Made by a program: the position numbers and the translations under genes. A stretch of DNA of 6,027 nt. Source: Propionibacteriaceae bacterium (GTDB lineage Bacteria; Actinomycetota; Actinomycetes; Propionibacteriales; Propionibacteriaceae). The notes beneath the pieces were generated by a model. That model was given only the letters and a program-made list of their open reading frames with translations. It did no database searches and was not told the origin of the DNA. The DNA is taken from NCBI GenBank assembly GCA_027346035.1, contig DAIESZ010000173.1, positions 1 to 6,027 of the forward strand. Reading direction: 5' to 3'. This document shows positions 1-4,525 of this stretch, piece after piece. Numbering within the stretch: position 1 is the first letter of the stretch; every line of letters starts with the position of its first letter.

Positions 1-6
1 ACTCAT
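1..6 (-). CDS. Possible start of a further minus-strand gene (two codons only)
   Basis: Two bases after the stop of the membrane-protein gene at 9-488, the minus strand shows ATG AGT at positions 6-1. A GAGG ribosome-binding core lies at 16-13, six bases before the ATG. The tight spacing suggests a second gene of the same operon running off the left edge. Only two codons are visible, so nothing can be said of its product, and the ATG may be chance. Confidence 0.25.
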
Positions 7-8
7 GG

Positions 9-488
9 TCATCCTCGTGGTCGTCGGCCTCCCCCGGCCCCCGGCATCGCAGCGTCCGGATCGCTCCGTCGAGGCAGTGGCGTCTTGAAGTGCAGGGCGA
101 CCAACAGCGCCACGCCGGCGAGCGCGGCGACCACTTCCCCGACGAAACTCAGCGACTTCTCCCGATACCAGACCGGCTCGTACATGTCAGGGATCGGACC
201 GATGGCCCCGGGGTCGAAGTACGTATAAAGCAGCAAGGCAGCCGCCCCGGCAAGGCCCACCACCACGGCGAGAAGTGCGGTCATCCGACTCGGGCGGATG
301 ACGAGCGCGAAACCCACTAGGATCGCCGCCACGCCCTCGATCCGGAACAGGTCGGCCTCATTGACCAAACTTGATCGGACCAGGGAGTAGCTGCGGGCCA
401 GATCAAGATGGGTGATCCCGTCGACCAGCAGCCCAGCGCAGGCAATCGTGACGAATGTCCAGACGAGCCCGCGTTGTACCTGGTGCAT
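9..488 (-). CDS. Small four-helix integral membrane protein, function unknown
   Basis: This gene encodes about 159 residues with four hydrophobic segments, at roughly residues 7-25, 50-65, 69-89 and 113-133. A Pro/Gly-rich charged tail (about 135-159) is probably cytoplasmic. The loop between helices 3 and 4 carries FDPGAIGP and WYREKSLS, and the loop before helix 2 carries NEADLFRIEG. I do not recognise a named family; the size and four-helix layout resemble small DoxX-like membrane proteins, but this is weak. I chose the ATG at 488 because GGGGGAGG ends four bases upstream. An in-frame GTG at 512 would add eight residues but lies upstream of that site. The gene is divergent from the lipoprotein-sigma operon and shares its 152-base intergenic region, so the two may share regulation. 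A second gene may follow within two bases. Confidence 0.8.
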   Translation of the reverse strand: MHQVQRGLVWTFVTIACAGLLVDGITHLDLARSYSLVRSSLVNEADLFRIEGVAAILVGFALVIRPSRMTALLAVVVGLAGAAALLLYTYFDPGAIGPIPDMYEPVWYREKSLSFVGEVVAALAGVALLVALHFKTPLPRRSDPDAAMPGAGGGRRPRG

Positions 489-526
489 TGTGCCTCCCCC
501 GTTGACCTGCACCTATTGTGGCGCGA

Positions 527-555
527 TGGCCCGATCTTCGCGTCGAATCGGGCCA
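527..555. promoter_or_regulatory. Perfect 9-bp inverted repeat between divergent genes (operator-like)
   Basis: TGGCCCGAT at 527-535 is mirrored exactly by ATCGGGCCA at 547-555 across an 11-base spacer. The half-site centres are therefore 20 bp apart, about two helical turns, which suits a dimeric DNA-binding protein. It ends nine bases before the -35 element of the promoter at 565-592 and lies 39 bases upstream of the membrane-protein ATG on the other strand. It could be an operator for either gene or, if transcribed leftward, a leader hairpin. The symmetry is seen; the function is inferred. Confidence 0.4.
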
Positions 556-564
556 GTGATCCAT

Positions 565-592
565 TGAACCGCAGAGTCCCGCAATTCGTGTC
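565..592 (+). promoter_or_regulatory. SigL-type ECF sigma promoter of the lipoprotein-sigma-anti-sigma operon
   Basis: TGAACC at 565-570 and CGTGTC at 587-592 are separated by 16 bases. As I recall the literature, the promoter motif for Mycobacterium tuberculosis SigL is TGAACC, a spacer of 16-17, then CGTgtc, so the match is complete. Transcription would start near 598-600, giving a leader of about 42 bases before the ATG at 641. Because a SigL-like sigma gene lies in the operon downstream, this is most simply an autoregulatory promoter. I noticed no second copy when scanning the rest of the window by eye. Confidence 0.75.
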
Positions 593-640
593 CATGATGT
601 CGGGTCGCAACGGCCCGCACCGACCGAAGGGGGCTGAACG

Positions 641-1240
641 ATGAACGTCTCACCCGCAGGACGATCGGGCTCGTGGCGAAGAGCAGCCAGGACGGTTCCG
701 TACGTGGCGGTGGCACTCGGGCTCGCCGCCTGTGGCTCGGGTACCACGGGCTACGGGTCGGGAGGCGGCGCGACCTCCAGCACGACTCCCCTGCCGGCGC
801 AGTCGGCGGGGGGCCAGACGATCTCGACGAGTTCGGGCCCGCTGGGCACCTACCTGACCGATGGTTCCGGCCGCACGGTCTATCTGTGGGAAGCGGACGC
901 CTCCGGCACGTCCAAGTGCACCGGAGCCTGCGCGAGCGTGTGGCCGCCCGTCACGACGACCGGAGCCCCGCAGGCATCGGGTGGCGCCATGGCGACGGAC
1001 CTGGGGACGCTCAAGCGTTCGGACGGGAGTATGCAGGTCACCTACGGAGGGCATCCGCTGTACTACTTCATCAAGGACAGCGGTGCCGGTCAGGCCAATG
1101 GCGAGGGCAGCAACGGCTTCGGAGCGAAGTGGTGGTTGGTCGCGCCGACAGGTGGCGCGATCATCGGCAGCCACTCGACTCCCGCACCCACGTCGGCATC
1201 GGGGTCGGCCTCCTCCTCATCATCCGCTGGCGGCTACTGA
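641..1240 (+). CDS. Secreted lipoprotein with two copies of the actinobacterial 'secreted repeat' (Lipoprotein_15 / COG4315 type)
   Basis: This is a 199-residue exported lipoprotein. Residues 1-30 form a signal peptide with a twin-Arg n-region, a hydrophobic core and lipobox LAAC, so Cys31 would be lipidated. A Gly/Ser/Thr-rich linker (32-65) precedes two repeats. Repeat 1 (about 66-104) has TYLTDGSGRTVYLWEAD, then KCTGAC and VWPP. Repeat 2 (about 118-168) has LKRSDGSMQVTYGGHPLYYF and ends WWLVAP. This is the pattern of the secreted-repeat family, whose function is unknown. Cys93 and Cys97 (C-x3-C) could form a disulfide outside the cell. The tail (180-199) is Ser-rich and probably disordered. 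The start is supported by AAGGGGG at 627-633, seven bases upstream. The gene is first in an operon behind the SigL-type promoter, and only 21 bases separate its stop from the sigma gene. It is therefore probably both a target of, and co-expressed with, that sigma factor. Confidence 0.88.
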   Translation: MNVSPAGRSGSWRRAARTVPYVAVALGLAACGSGTTGYGSGGGATSSTTPLPAQSAGGQTISTSSGPLGTYLTDGSGRTVYLWEADASGTSKCTGACASVWPPVTTTGAPQASGGAMATDLGTLKRSDGSMQVTYGGHPLYYFIKDSGAGQANGEGSNGFGAKWWLVAPTGGAIIGSHSTPAPTSASGSASSSSSAGGY

Positions 1241-1261
1241 TCACTCCGCCACAGCACCCCG

Positions 1262-1816
1262 ATGAGAGGCAGACTGGCCAGTGTGGCGACCGGTCCGGAT
1301 CCGCTGGCGCGCGCGGATGACGCGCAGGTGTTGCGCGAACTCCACGACGCGCACGGCGGGGCGCTGTGGCGCTACGTCCTGTCGCTGACCGGGGGCGACC
1401 GGTCCCGGGCCCAGGACGTCGTCCAAGAAACGCTGCTGCGGGCGTGGCGCAACCCGCAGGCATTCAGTCCCGAGCGCGGATCTCCCCGTGCGTGGCTGTA
1501 CTCGGTCGCGCGGCGCATCGTCATCGACGACCGCCGCTCGGCGCGGAGCCGGCGCGAACGCGTCACCGGCCGGGTCCCCGAGCAGTCGGTGCCCGACCGG
1601 GCCGATGAGGTGGTCGACCACGAGCTGATAGCTGCCGCGCTGGCCCGCCTGTCCGCTGAGCACCGCGCCGTGCTCCGCGAGTGCTATTACCGGGGCAGAT
1701 CGGTGGATGAGGCGGCCCAGACACTCGGCATCCCGCCGGGCACCGTGAAGTCCCGTACGCACTACGCGCTCCGCGCGCTCCGACTCGCCCTCGACGAACT
1801 GGGAGGTGCCGAATGA
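1262..1816 (+). CDS. sigL: ECF-type RNA polymerase sigma factor, SigL-like
   Basis: This 184-residue group IV sigma factor directs RNA polymerase to stress promoters. Sigma region 2 spans about residues 24-94, with ALWRYVLSLTG, the core-binding and -10 element DVVQETLLRAW (52-62), and PRAWLYSVARRIVIDDRRSAR. Sigma region 4 spans about 120-181, with LSAEHRAVLRECYYRG and the helix-turn-helix SVDEAAQTLGIPPGTVKSR, then an ALRALRLALDELG helix. These blocks and the length are very close to mycobacterial SigL (about 177 residues, from memory); SigK is the next most likely relative. No extra C-terminal domain is seen. The stop overlaps the anti-sigma start (ATGA), implying translational coupling. The start is uncertain: the ATG at 1262 has no clear ribosome-binding site, and in-frame GTGs at 1283 and 1328 are alternatives. 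The complete SigL-type promoter upstream of the operon supports the assignment. Confidence 0.88.
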   Translation: MRGRLASVATGPDPLARADDAQVLRELHDAHGGALWRYVLSLTGGDRSRAQDVVQETLLRAWRNPQAFSPERGSPRAWLYSVARRIVIDDRRSARSRRERVTGRVPEQSVPDRADEVVDHELIAAALARLSAEHRAVLRECYYRGRSVDEAAQTLGIPPGTVKSRTHYALRALRLALDELGGAE

Positions 1817-2562
1817 GCCCCGACTCCCGTCCCGGCCTCGACCGCTACGCGCAACTGGACGCCGCATACCTGCTGGGCGCGCTGCCACCAGCAGAGAGGG
1901 CCGACTACGAGGCCCACCTCGCCGGGTGCGACGCGTGCCGCGCCCACCTCGCAGAACTGGCCCCGGTGCTGTCCCACCTTGCCGGAACCGACGAGACCCT
2001 TCTCGACGACGAGGCCACCGAGGGGGCGGCCGAGTCCCTGATTCCCGACACCGTCCTGCCGGCGCTCCTGGCGGCGGCAGGACGTGCCCGGCGCCGGCGC
2101 CGCCTGCTGGTCGGGGGGCTCAGCGGACTGGCCGCGGCGTCCCTCGTAGGCGTGGTGATCCTCGCGTCGGCACTGAACGCTGGGCGCCTCCCCATCGCGG
2201 GACCCACCGGCCGGCTCGTCCCCACGTCGGCCGCGACTGCCGGCAGTGCGGCCGTCGCCCGGCCGATGACCGCCCTGGGTCCCACGCCTGTGACGGCCGA
2301 GGTCGCCCTGCAACGGACCGACTGGGGCACCGAGATCGACCTGACCTGCTGGTATCGCACATCCGCCTCCGCCCAGGCGGGCTACCAGTACACCCTCACG
2401 GTACGGGGAACCGACGGAACCACCCACCAGCTCGGCACCTGGCGGCTCGACCCGGGGCACGCGGTGCGGTTCACCAGCGGCACAGCGCTCACCATCGACC
2501 AGATCAGCACCATCGACATCACGGACGGCTACGGCTCGCGGCTGCTGACCCTCTCCAACTGA
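1813..2562 (+). CDS. rslA: Membrane anti-sigma factor with zinc-binding H-x3-C-x2-C motif, RslA-like
   Basis: This 249-residue protein would bind and inhibit the sigma factor encoded just before it. The cytoplasmic N-terminus (1-97) begins with DAAYLLGALPPAERADYEAH and contains the ZAS-type motif His35-x3-Cys39-x2-Cys42, as in mycobacterial RslA. There, zinc loss or cysteine oxidation is reported to lower sigma affinity. A basic run (RARRRRR, about 91-97) precedes one transmembrane helix (about 98-121). The remaining 128 residues form an extracytoplasmic domain, with beta-rich text such as QYTLTVRGTDGTTHQLGTW, possibly a sensor. The length matches RslA (about 250, from memory). RskA-type anti-sigma factors usually lack the zinc motif, which favours RslA. 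One cysteine (Cys179) lies in the outer domain. Its ATG overlaps the sigma stop by four bases, so the two are made in fixed ratio. I see no site-2 protease gene nearby for regulated proteolysis. Confidence 0.87.
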   Translation: MSPDSRPGLDRYAQLDAAYLLGALPPAERADYEAHLAGCDACRAHLAELAPVLSHLAGTDETLLDDEATEGAAESLIPDTVLPALLAAAGRARRRRRLLVGGLSGLAAASLVGVVILASALNAGRLPIAGPTGRLVPTSAATAGSAAVARPMTALGPTPVTAEVALQRTDWGTEIDLTCWYRTSASAQAGYQYTLTVRGTDGTTHQLGTWRLDPGHAVRFTSGTALTIDQISTIDITDGYGSRLLTLSN

Positions 2563-2696
2563 GCGGCCGGCGAGGTCCCGGCGATCACCTCCGGATCGGG
2601 TGGCGTTCCGCACCCGCTGCAGCGTCCTCGCGCGGGACGTCGCCGGCCACCGCGAGGGGGCGCGGCCCTTGCGCGCGGCACGTACCCCGGCACAGG

Positions 2697-2706
2697 TTCC
2701 TAGGAA
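2697..2706. repeat. Palindrome TTCCTAGGAA with partly paired flanks
   Basis: This is a perfect 10-bp palindrome centred on CTAG, a tetranucleotide that is scarce in many high-GC genomes. CAGG (2693-2696) and CCTG (2709-2712) extend the dyad after a two-base offset. It lies 135 bases after the anti-sigma stop and 250 bases before the chelatase-like gene. It could be an operator or a small hairpin; a 10-bp palindrome can also occur by chance. Confidence 0.3.
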
Positions 2707-2849
2707 TCCCTGCCATCGTCCGAAACGTGAGAAGCTATGAGCCCTGCTACTCATGCGCCCGCGGAAACAGGAGATTCTTGCGTCCTGGTGGCATACCTGC
2801 CGCGAAACGCCCGGATGCTGACAACAAGAACTCGTACCAAAATTTGAGA

Positions 2850-2859
2850 TGAGATCTCA
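2850..2859. promoter_or_regulatory. Palindrome TGAGATCTCA upstream of the chelatase-like gene
   Basis: This perfect 10-bp palindrome sits in the least GC-rich patch of the region, about 100 bases before the ATG at 2959. That position would suit an operator at or near a promoter for the downstream gene. No regulator is encoded next to it, and I cannot match it to a known operator consensus, so the regulatory role is inferred from position and symmetry only. Confidence 0.3.
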
Positions 2860-2958
2860 CTATTCGGAAGCACTCTTGCCGTCGCTGCTCAGGAGGTACA
2901 AGAGTGGCCCACAGGCAAAGGCGCCGACCCCTCACGATCGATACGGAAGGGCATGATC

Positions 2959-3747
2959 ATGACGGCTCCGGCACTCATTCTGGTCTCGTCCGGCACCGGC
3001 GAAAGCCGGGCGGCGGAGGCGATGCTGAAGTTGCGCAAACGCCTCCAGATGTCCCGGGGTGACATGGATGTGTCGTTGGCGTTCCTCGACACCTGCCCGC
3101 CCTCCGGACCTCAGGTCCTGTCGGTGCTCGCCACCCGCGGCGTCAACGAGGTCGTGTTCGTGCCCGCGGAGTTGTCTCGCGCGGTCGAGGTGTCCGATGC
3201 GGTCACCGACCTGATGCACCGGGCCCAGGCGGCCTACCCGCAGATCAGGTTCGCCCTGGCGCGCCCGATCGGACCGGCGGTCGAACTACTCAACGTGCTC
3301 GACGACGCCCTGCGGGTCGCCCTGCGTGACGCGCATTGCACCGAGATCGACGGGCTCGTGCTCTCGGCCCCTTCATGCGGCGATGTCCGGGGCAGCGCGC
3401 TGCTCTCCCGACGGGCCCGGCAATGGTCCGCCCATCACAAACTCCCCGTGCACGTGGCGGTGGCCGACGGTCACGGGCTCGACGTCGGCCAGGCGATCCG
3501 CGGCCTTCGCAGTGCCGGACGCCGCCACATCGCGGTCGGCAGCCTGTGGCTCGCACCCGACGAGGGCTGGATCGCGCAGCAGCAACTCGCCCTTGCCAAC
3601 GAGGCCGTGGCGGTGTCGGCCCCCTTCTGCTCCCACGAGCAACTCTGCGACCTGATCCTGGCGCGTTACGCGTTCGCGGCGATGGAACTGCTCACCGACG
3701 AGATGCTCGGCCTCGACGAGGTGCTCGCCGACGCCGTCGGCGACTGA
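2959..3747 (+). CDS. CbiX/sirohydrochlorin-chelatase-like two-domain protein lacking the usual catalytic histidines
   Basis: This 262-residue soluble protein has the duplicated fold layout of long CbiX/SirB-type class II chelatases (COG2138 type). Those enzymes insert cobalt or iron into sirohydrochlorin for cobalamin or siroheme. Half 1 (about 1-120) has LILVSSGTGESRAAEAM, AFLDTCPPSGPQVL and NEVVFVPAELSRAVEVSDAV. Half 2 (about 130-240) has DGLVLSAPSCGD, LPVHVAVADG, GRRHIAVGSLWLAPDE and SAPFCSHEQLCDLILARYAFA. In active members the first strand reads AHGS-like and a second His follows the PxxL segment. Here these are SSGT (residues 10-13) and RAVEVSD, so both metal-binding histidines appear to be absent. 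No C-terminal His-rich or MxCxxC tail is present. It may be a pseudoenzyme, a metal carrier or a changed chelatase. I chose the ATG at 2959 because GGAAGG (2945-2950) ends eight bases upstream; the ATG at 2953 is only two bases from it. No cob, cys or nir genes are adjacent. Confidence 0.78.
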   Translation: MTAPALILVSSGTGESRAAEAMLKLRKRLQMSRGDMDVSLAFLDTCPPSGPQVLSVLATRGVNEVVFVPAELSRAVEVSDAVTDLMHRAQAAYPQIRFALARPIGPAVELLNVLDDALRVALRDAHCTEIDGLVLSAPSCGDVRGSALLSRRARQWSAHHKLPVHVAVADGHGLDVGQAIRGLRSAGRRHIAVGSLWLAPDEGWIAQQQLALANEAVAVSAPFCSHEQLCDLILARYAFAAMELLTDEMLGLDEVLADAVGD

Positions 3748-3843
3748 GCGGCGTCCGGCTGCTGCGGGCGTCCCGACTCCCGCAGGAGCCCGCCCCCTCC
3801 GACCTCGCCCACGAGCCCTTGGCGACCCCGTGGGCGTCCTGGG

Positions 3844-3926
3844 CGGCGTACGAGTGGGCCGACGGCGTACGACCCTGACGCGGAATTCGACCGGATCGTA
3901 CGCCGCGGCTGCCGGATCGTACGCCG
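3844..3926. terminator. Nested inverted 10-mers between convergent genes, probable bidirectional terminator
   Basis: CGGCGTACGA occurs at 3844-3853 and 3863-3872, and its exact complement TCGTACGCCG at 3896-3905 and 3917-3926. The inner pair can form a 10-bp stem with a 23-base loop, and the outer pair can enclose it or swap partners. The region lies between the stop of the chelatase-like gene (plus strand) and the stop of the helical protein (minus strand), where both transcripts must end. There is no T-tract, which is common for actinobacterial terminators. Each arm also contains the self-palindrome CGTACG, so protein binding is an alternative. The 221-base intergenic region shows no gene of its own. 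Confidence 0.45.
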
Positions 3927-3930
3927 CGGC
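3891..3930. repeat. 19-bp direct repeat, period 21
   Basis: CCGGATCGTACGCCGCGGC occurs exactly at 3891-3909 and again at 3912-3930, separated by the two bases TG. The period of 21 is a multiple of three but the stretch is non-coding by context. On the minus strand it would read as a repeated Ala-Ala-Tyr-Asp-Pro phrase inside an unconvincing frame. It supplies the right-hand arms of the inverted structure at 3844-3926 and probably arose by a short tandem duplication. Confidence 0.7.
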
Positions 3931-3968
3931 GTCCACCTCGCGCGCCCGGGCCCATCCGGCGGCGGCCC

Positions 3969-4364
3969 TCAGGCGTCCGCCCGCACCTCGTCGTCGCGCA
4001 CCTGGGTGAGGGCGGTCGCGACCGCCATCATCGCGCTCTGCAACTCCACGAGGTGGTCCATGCCGTCGGGGGTTTCACCACCCTTGAGGACTGGCCGAAC
4101 CTCGAACGCGACGTCCATGAGTTCCTGCCAGTCGTAGTCGCGCTGGCGCATGTCCCGCACGGTGGCAACCACGCTGGTGAACTCCTGGGCCTGGGCCTGC
4201 CACCGGGGATTGCGCCAAGCGGGCAGCCGTTCCATCTCGTCGAGCACGTCGAGGATCGCACCCTCGAGCTGCATGAGTTGGCTGGACCGTACGGCCCTGT
4301 TGGGCACGATCATCAGCTCCGTCGTGGTGACCGCGGGCTTGCGGAGTCGGTCGAACCATCCCAT
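3969..4364 (-). CDS. Small helical cytoplasmic protein of unknown function
   Basis: This gene encodes 131 residues and I do not recognise the family. It starts MGWFDRLRKP, a short aromatic/basic segment that might touch the membrane. A predicted mostly helical body follows: QLMQLEGAILDVLDEMERLPAW (about 30-50), a Gln-rich stretch WQAQAQEFTSVVATVRDMRQRDYDWQELMDV (55-85), FEVRPVL (87-93) and a last helix about 101-123. There are no cysteines, no histidine cluster, no signal peptide and no transmembrane segment. The start at 4364 is supported by GAGGAG at 4376-4371, six bases upstream; the frame stays open to an ATG at 4439, but that extension is low-complexity Pro/Ser/Thr. Codon bias on this strand is that of a real gene. 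It lies 161 bases downstream of the PolDom gene on the same strand, so co-transcription is possible but not shown. Confidence 0.72.
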   Translation of the reverse strand: MGWFDRLRKPAVTTTELMIVPNRAVRSSQLMQLEGAILDVLDEMERLPAWRNPRWQAQAQEFTSVVATVRDMRQRDYDWQELMDVAFEVRPVLKGGETPDGMDHLVELQSAMMAVATALTQVRDDEVRADA

Positions 4365-4385
4365 GGGCGTCTCCTCGCTCGTCGA

Positions 4386-4429
4386 GCCTGACGCGGTGGA
4401 CGGGGACGCCGGCCCCGCCGTCGTCAGGC
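4386..4429 (-). promoter_or_regulatory. Long stem-loop in the leader of the helical-protein gene
   Basis: GCCTGACG (4386-4393) and CGTCAGGC (4422-4429) pair exactly. The stem extends by CGG/CCG past one unpaired base, and inside it GGGG (4402-4405) can pair with CCCC (4413-4416). On the minus strand the hairpin ends 21 bases before the ATG at 4364 and about nine bases before the ribosome-binding site. It could modulate translation, be a DNA-binding dyad, or act as a terminator of read-through from the upstream gene. Confidence 0.35.
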
Positions 4430-4487
4430 GTCCATGCACCTACCCTCGCACCGATCGTCCACCTCGAACGTGGGTGACCGCGGATCA

Positions 4488-4509
4488 GGATCCCACCGGC
4501 GGGTGATCC
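4488..4509 (-). terminator. Weak hairpin just after the PolDom stop
   Basis: On the minus strand, 17 bases after the PolDom stop codon, GGATC-A-CCC can pair with GGG-GATCC around a six-base loop, giving an eight-pair stem with one bulge. No T-tract follows. It is a candidate terminator; the following 120 bases to the next gene contain a second, larger hairpin. Confidence 0.3.
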
Positions 4510-4525
4510 GGACCGCGTGCCCGGA

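Larger units (their letters stand above)
2563..2958. other. 396-base intergenic/leader region with two 10-bp palindromes
   Basis: There is no convincing gene here. The first half is very GC-rich. Around 2567-2594 imperfect pairing (GAGGT/ACCTC) could be a weak terminator for the sigma operon, but there is no T-tract. TTCCTAGGAA at 2697-2706 is a perfect palindrome flanked by CAGG (2693-2696) and CCTG (2709-2712). TGAGATCTCA at 2850-2859 is a second perfect palindrome in an A/T-richer patch (about 2818-2868), where a promoter for the chelatase-like gene is most likely. I could not assign -35/-10 boxes. A 36-codon frame (2737-2847) has only a weak GAGAAG site. A strong AGGAGG at 2891-2896 points to an out-of-frame GTG at 2904. 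No cobalamin or other riboswitch pattern was recognised. Confidence 0.5.

Noticed and set aside
1241..1888. Minus-strand frame (215 codons) opposite the sigma gene
   Set aside because: No domain is visible, and the plus strand encodes a clear ECF sigma factor with regions 2 and 4.
1762..2754. Long minus-strand frame (330 codons) opposite the anti-sigma gene
   Set aside because: It is low-complexity Arg/Gly/Ala text typical of antisense frames in high-GC coding DNA. The plus strand carries a recognisable anti-sigma factor.
2737..2847. 36-codon frame upstream of, and in frame with, the chelatase-like gene
   Set aside because: It has only a weak GAGAAG site and no recognisable peptide. I considered an N-terminal extension broken by the TGA at 2845, but the downstream protein is already complete at its first beta strand. 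A cysteine-type leader was also considered, but there is only one Cys codon.
1806..2852. Plus-strand frame of 348 codons overlapping the anti-sigma gene
   Set aside because: It is Arg/Pro-rich shadow text. The other plus frame carries the zinc motif and transmembrane helix.
2563..2958. Cobalamin riboswitch ahead of the CbiX-like gene
   Set aside because: I could not find the conserved B12-box type sequence or a convincing multi-stem fold in this stretch.
3891..3930. Repeat array as a CRISPR
   Set aside because: There are only two units with a two-base gap, no spacers and no cas genes.
3373..3955. Minus-strand frames through the convergent intergenic region, reading a repeated AAYDP phrase
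   Set aside because: They are Arg/Pro-rich, run antisense to the chelatase-like gene and have no ribosome-binding site. The repeat phrase only reflects the 21-base tandem repeat.
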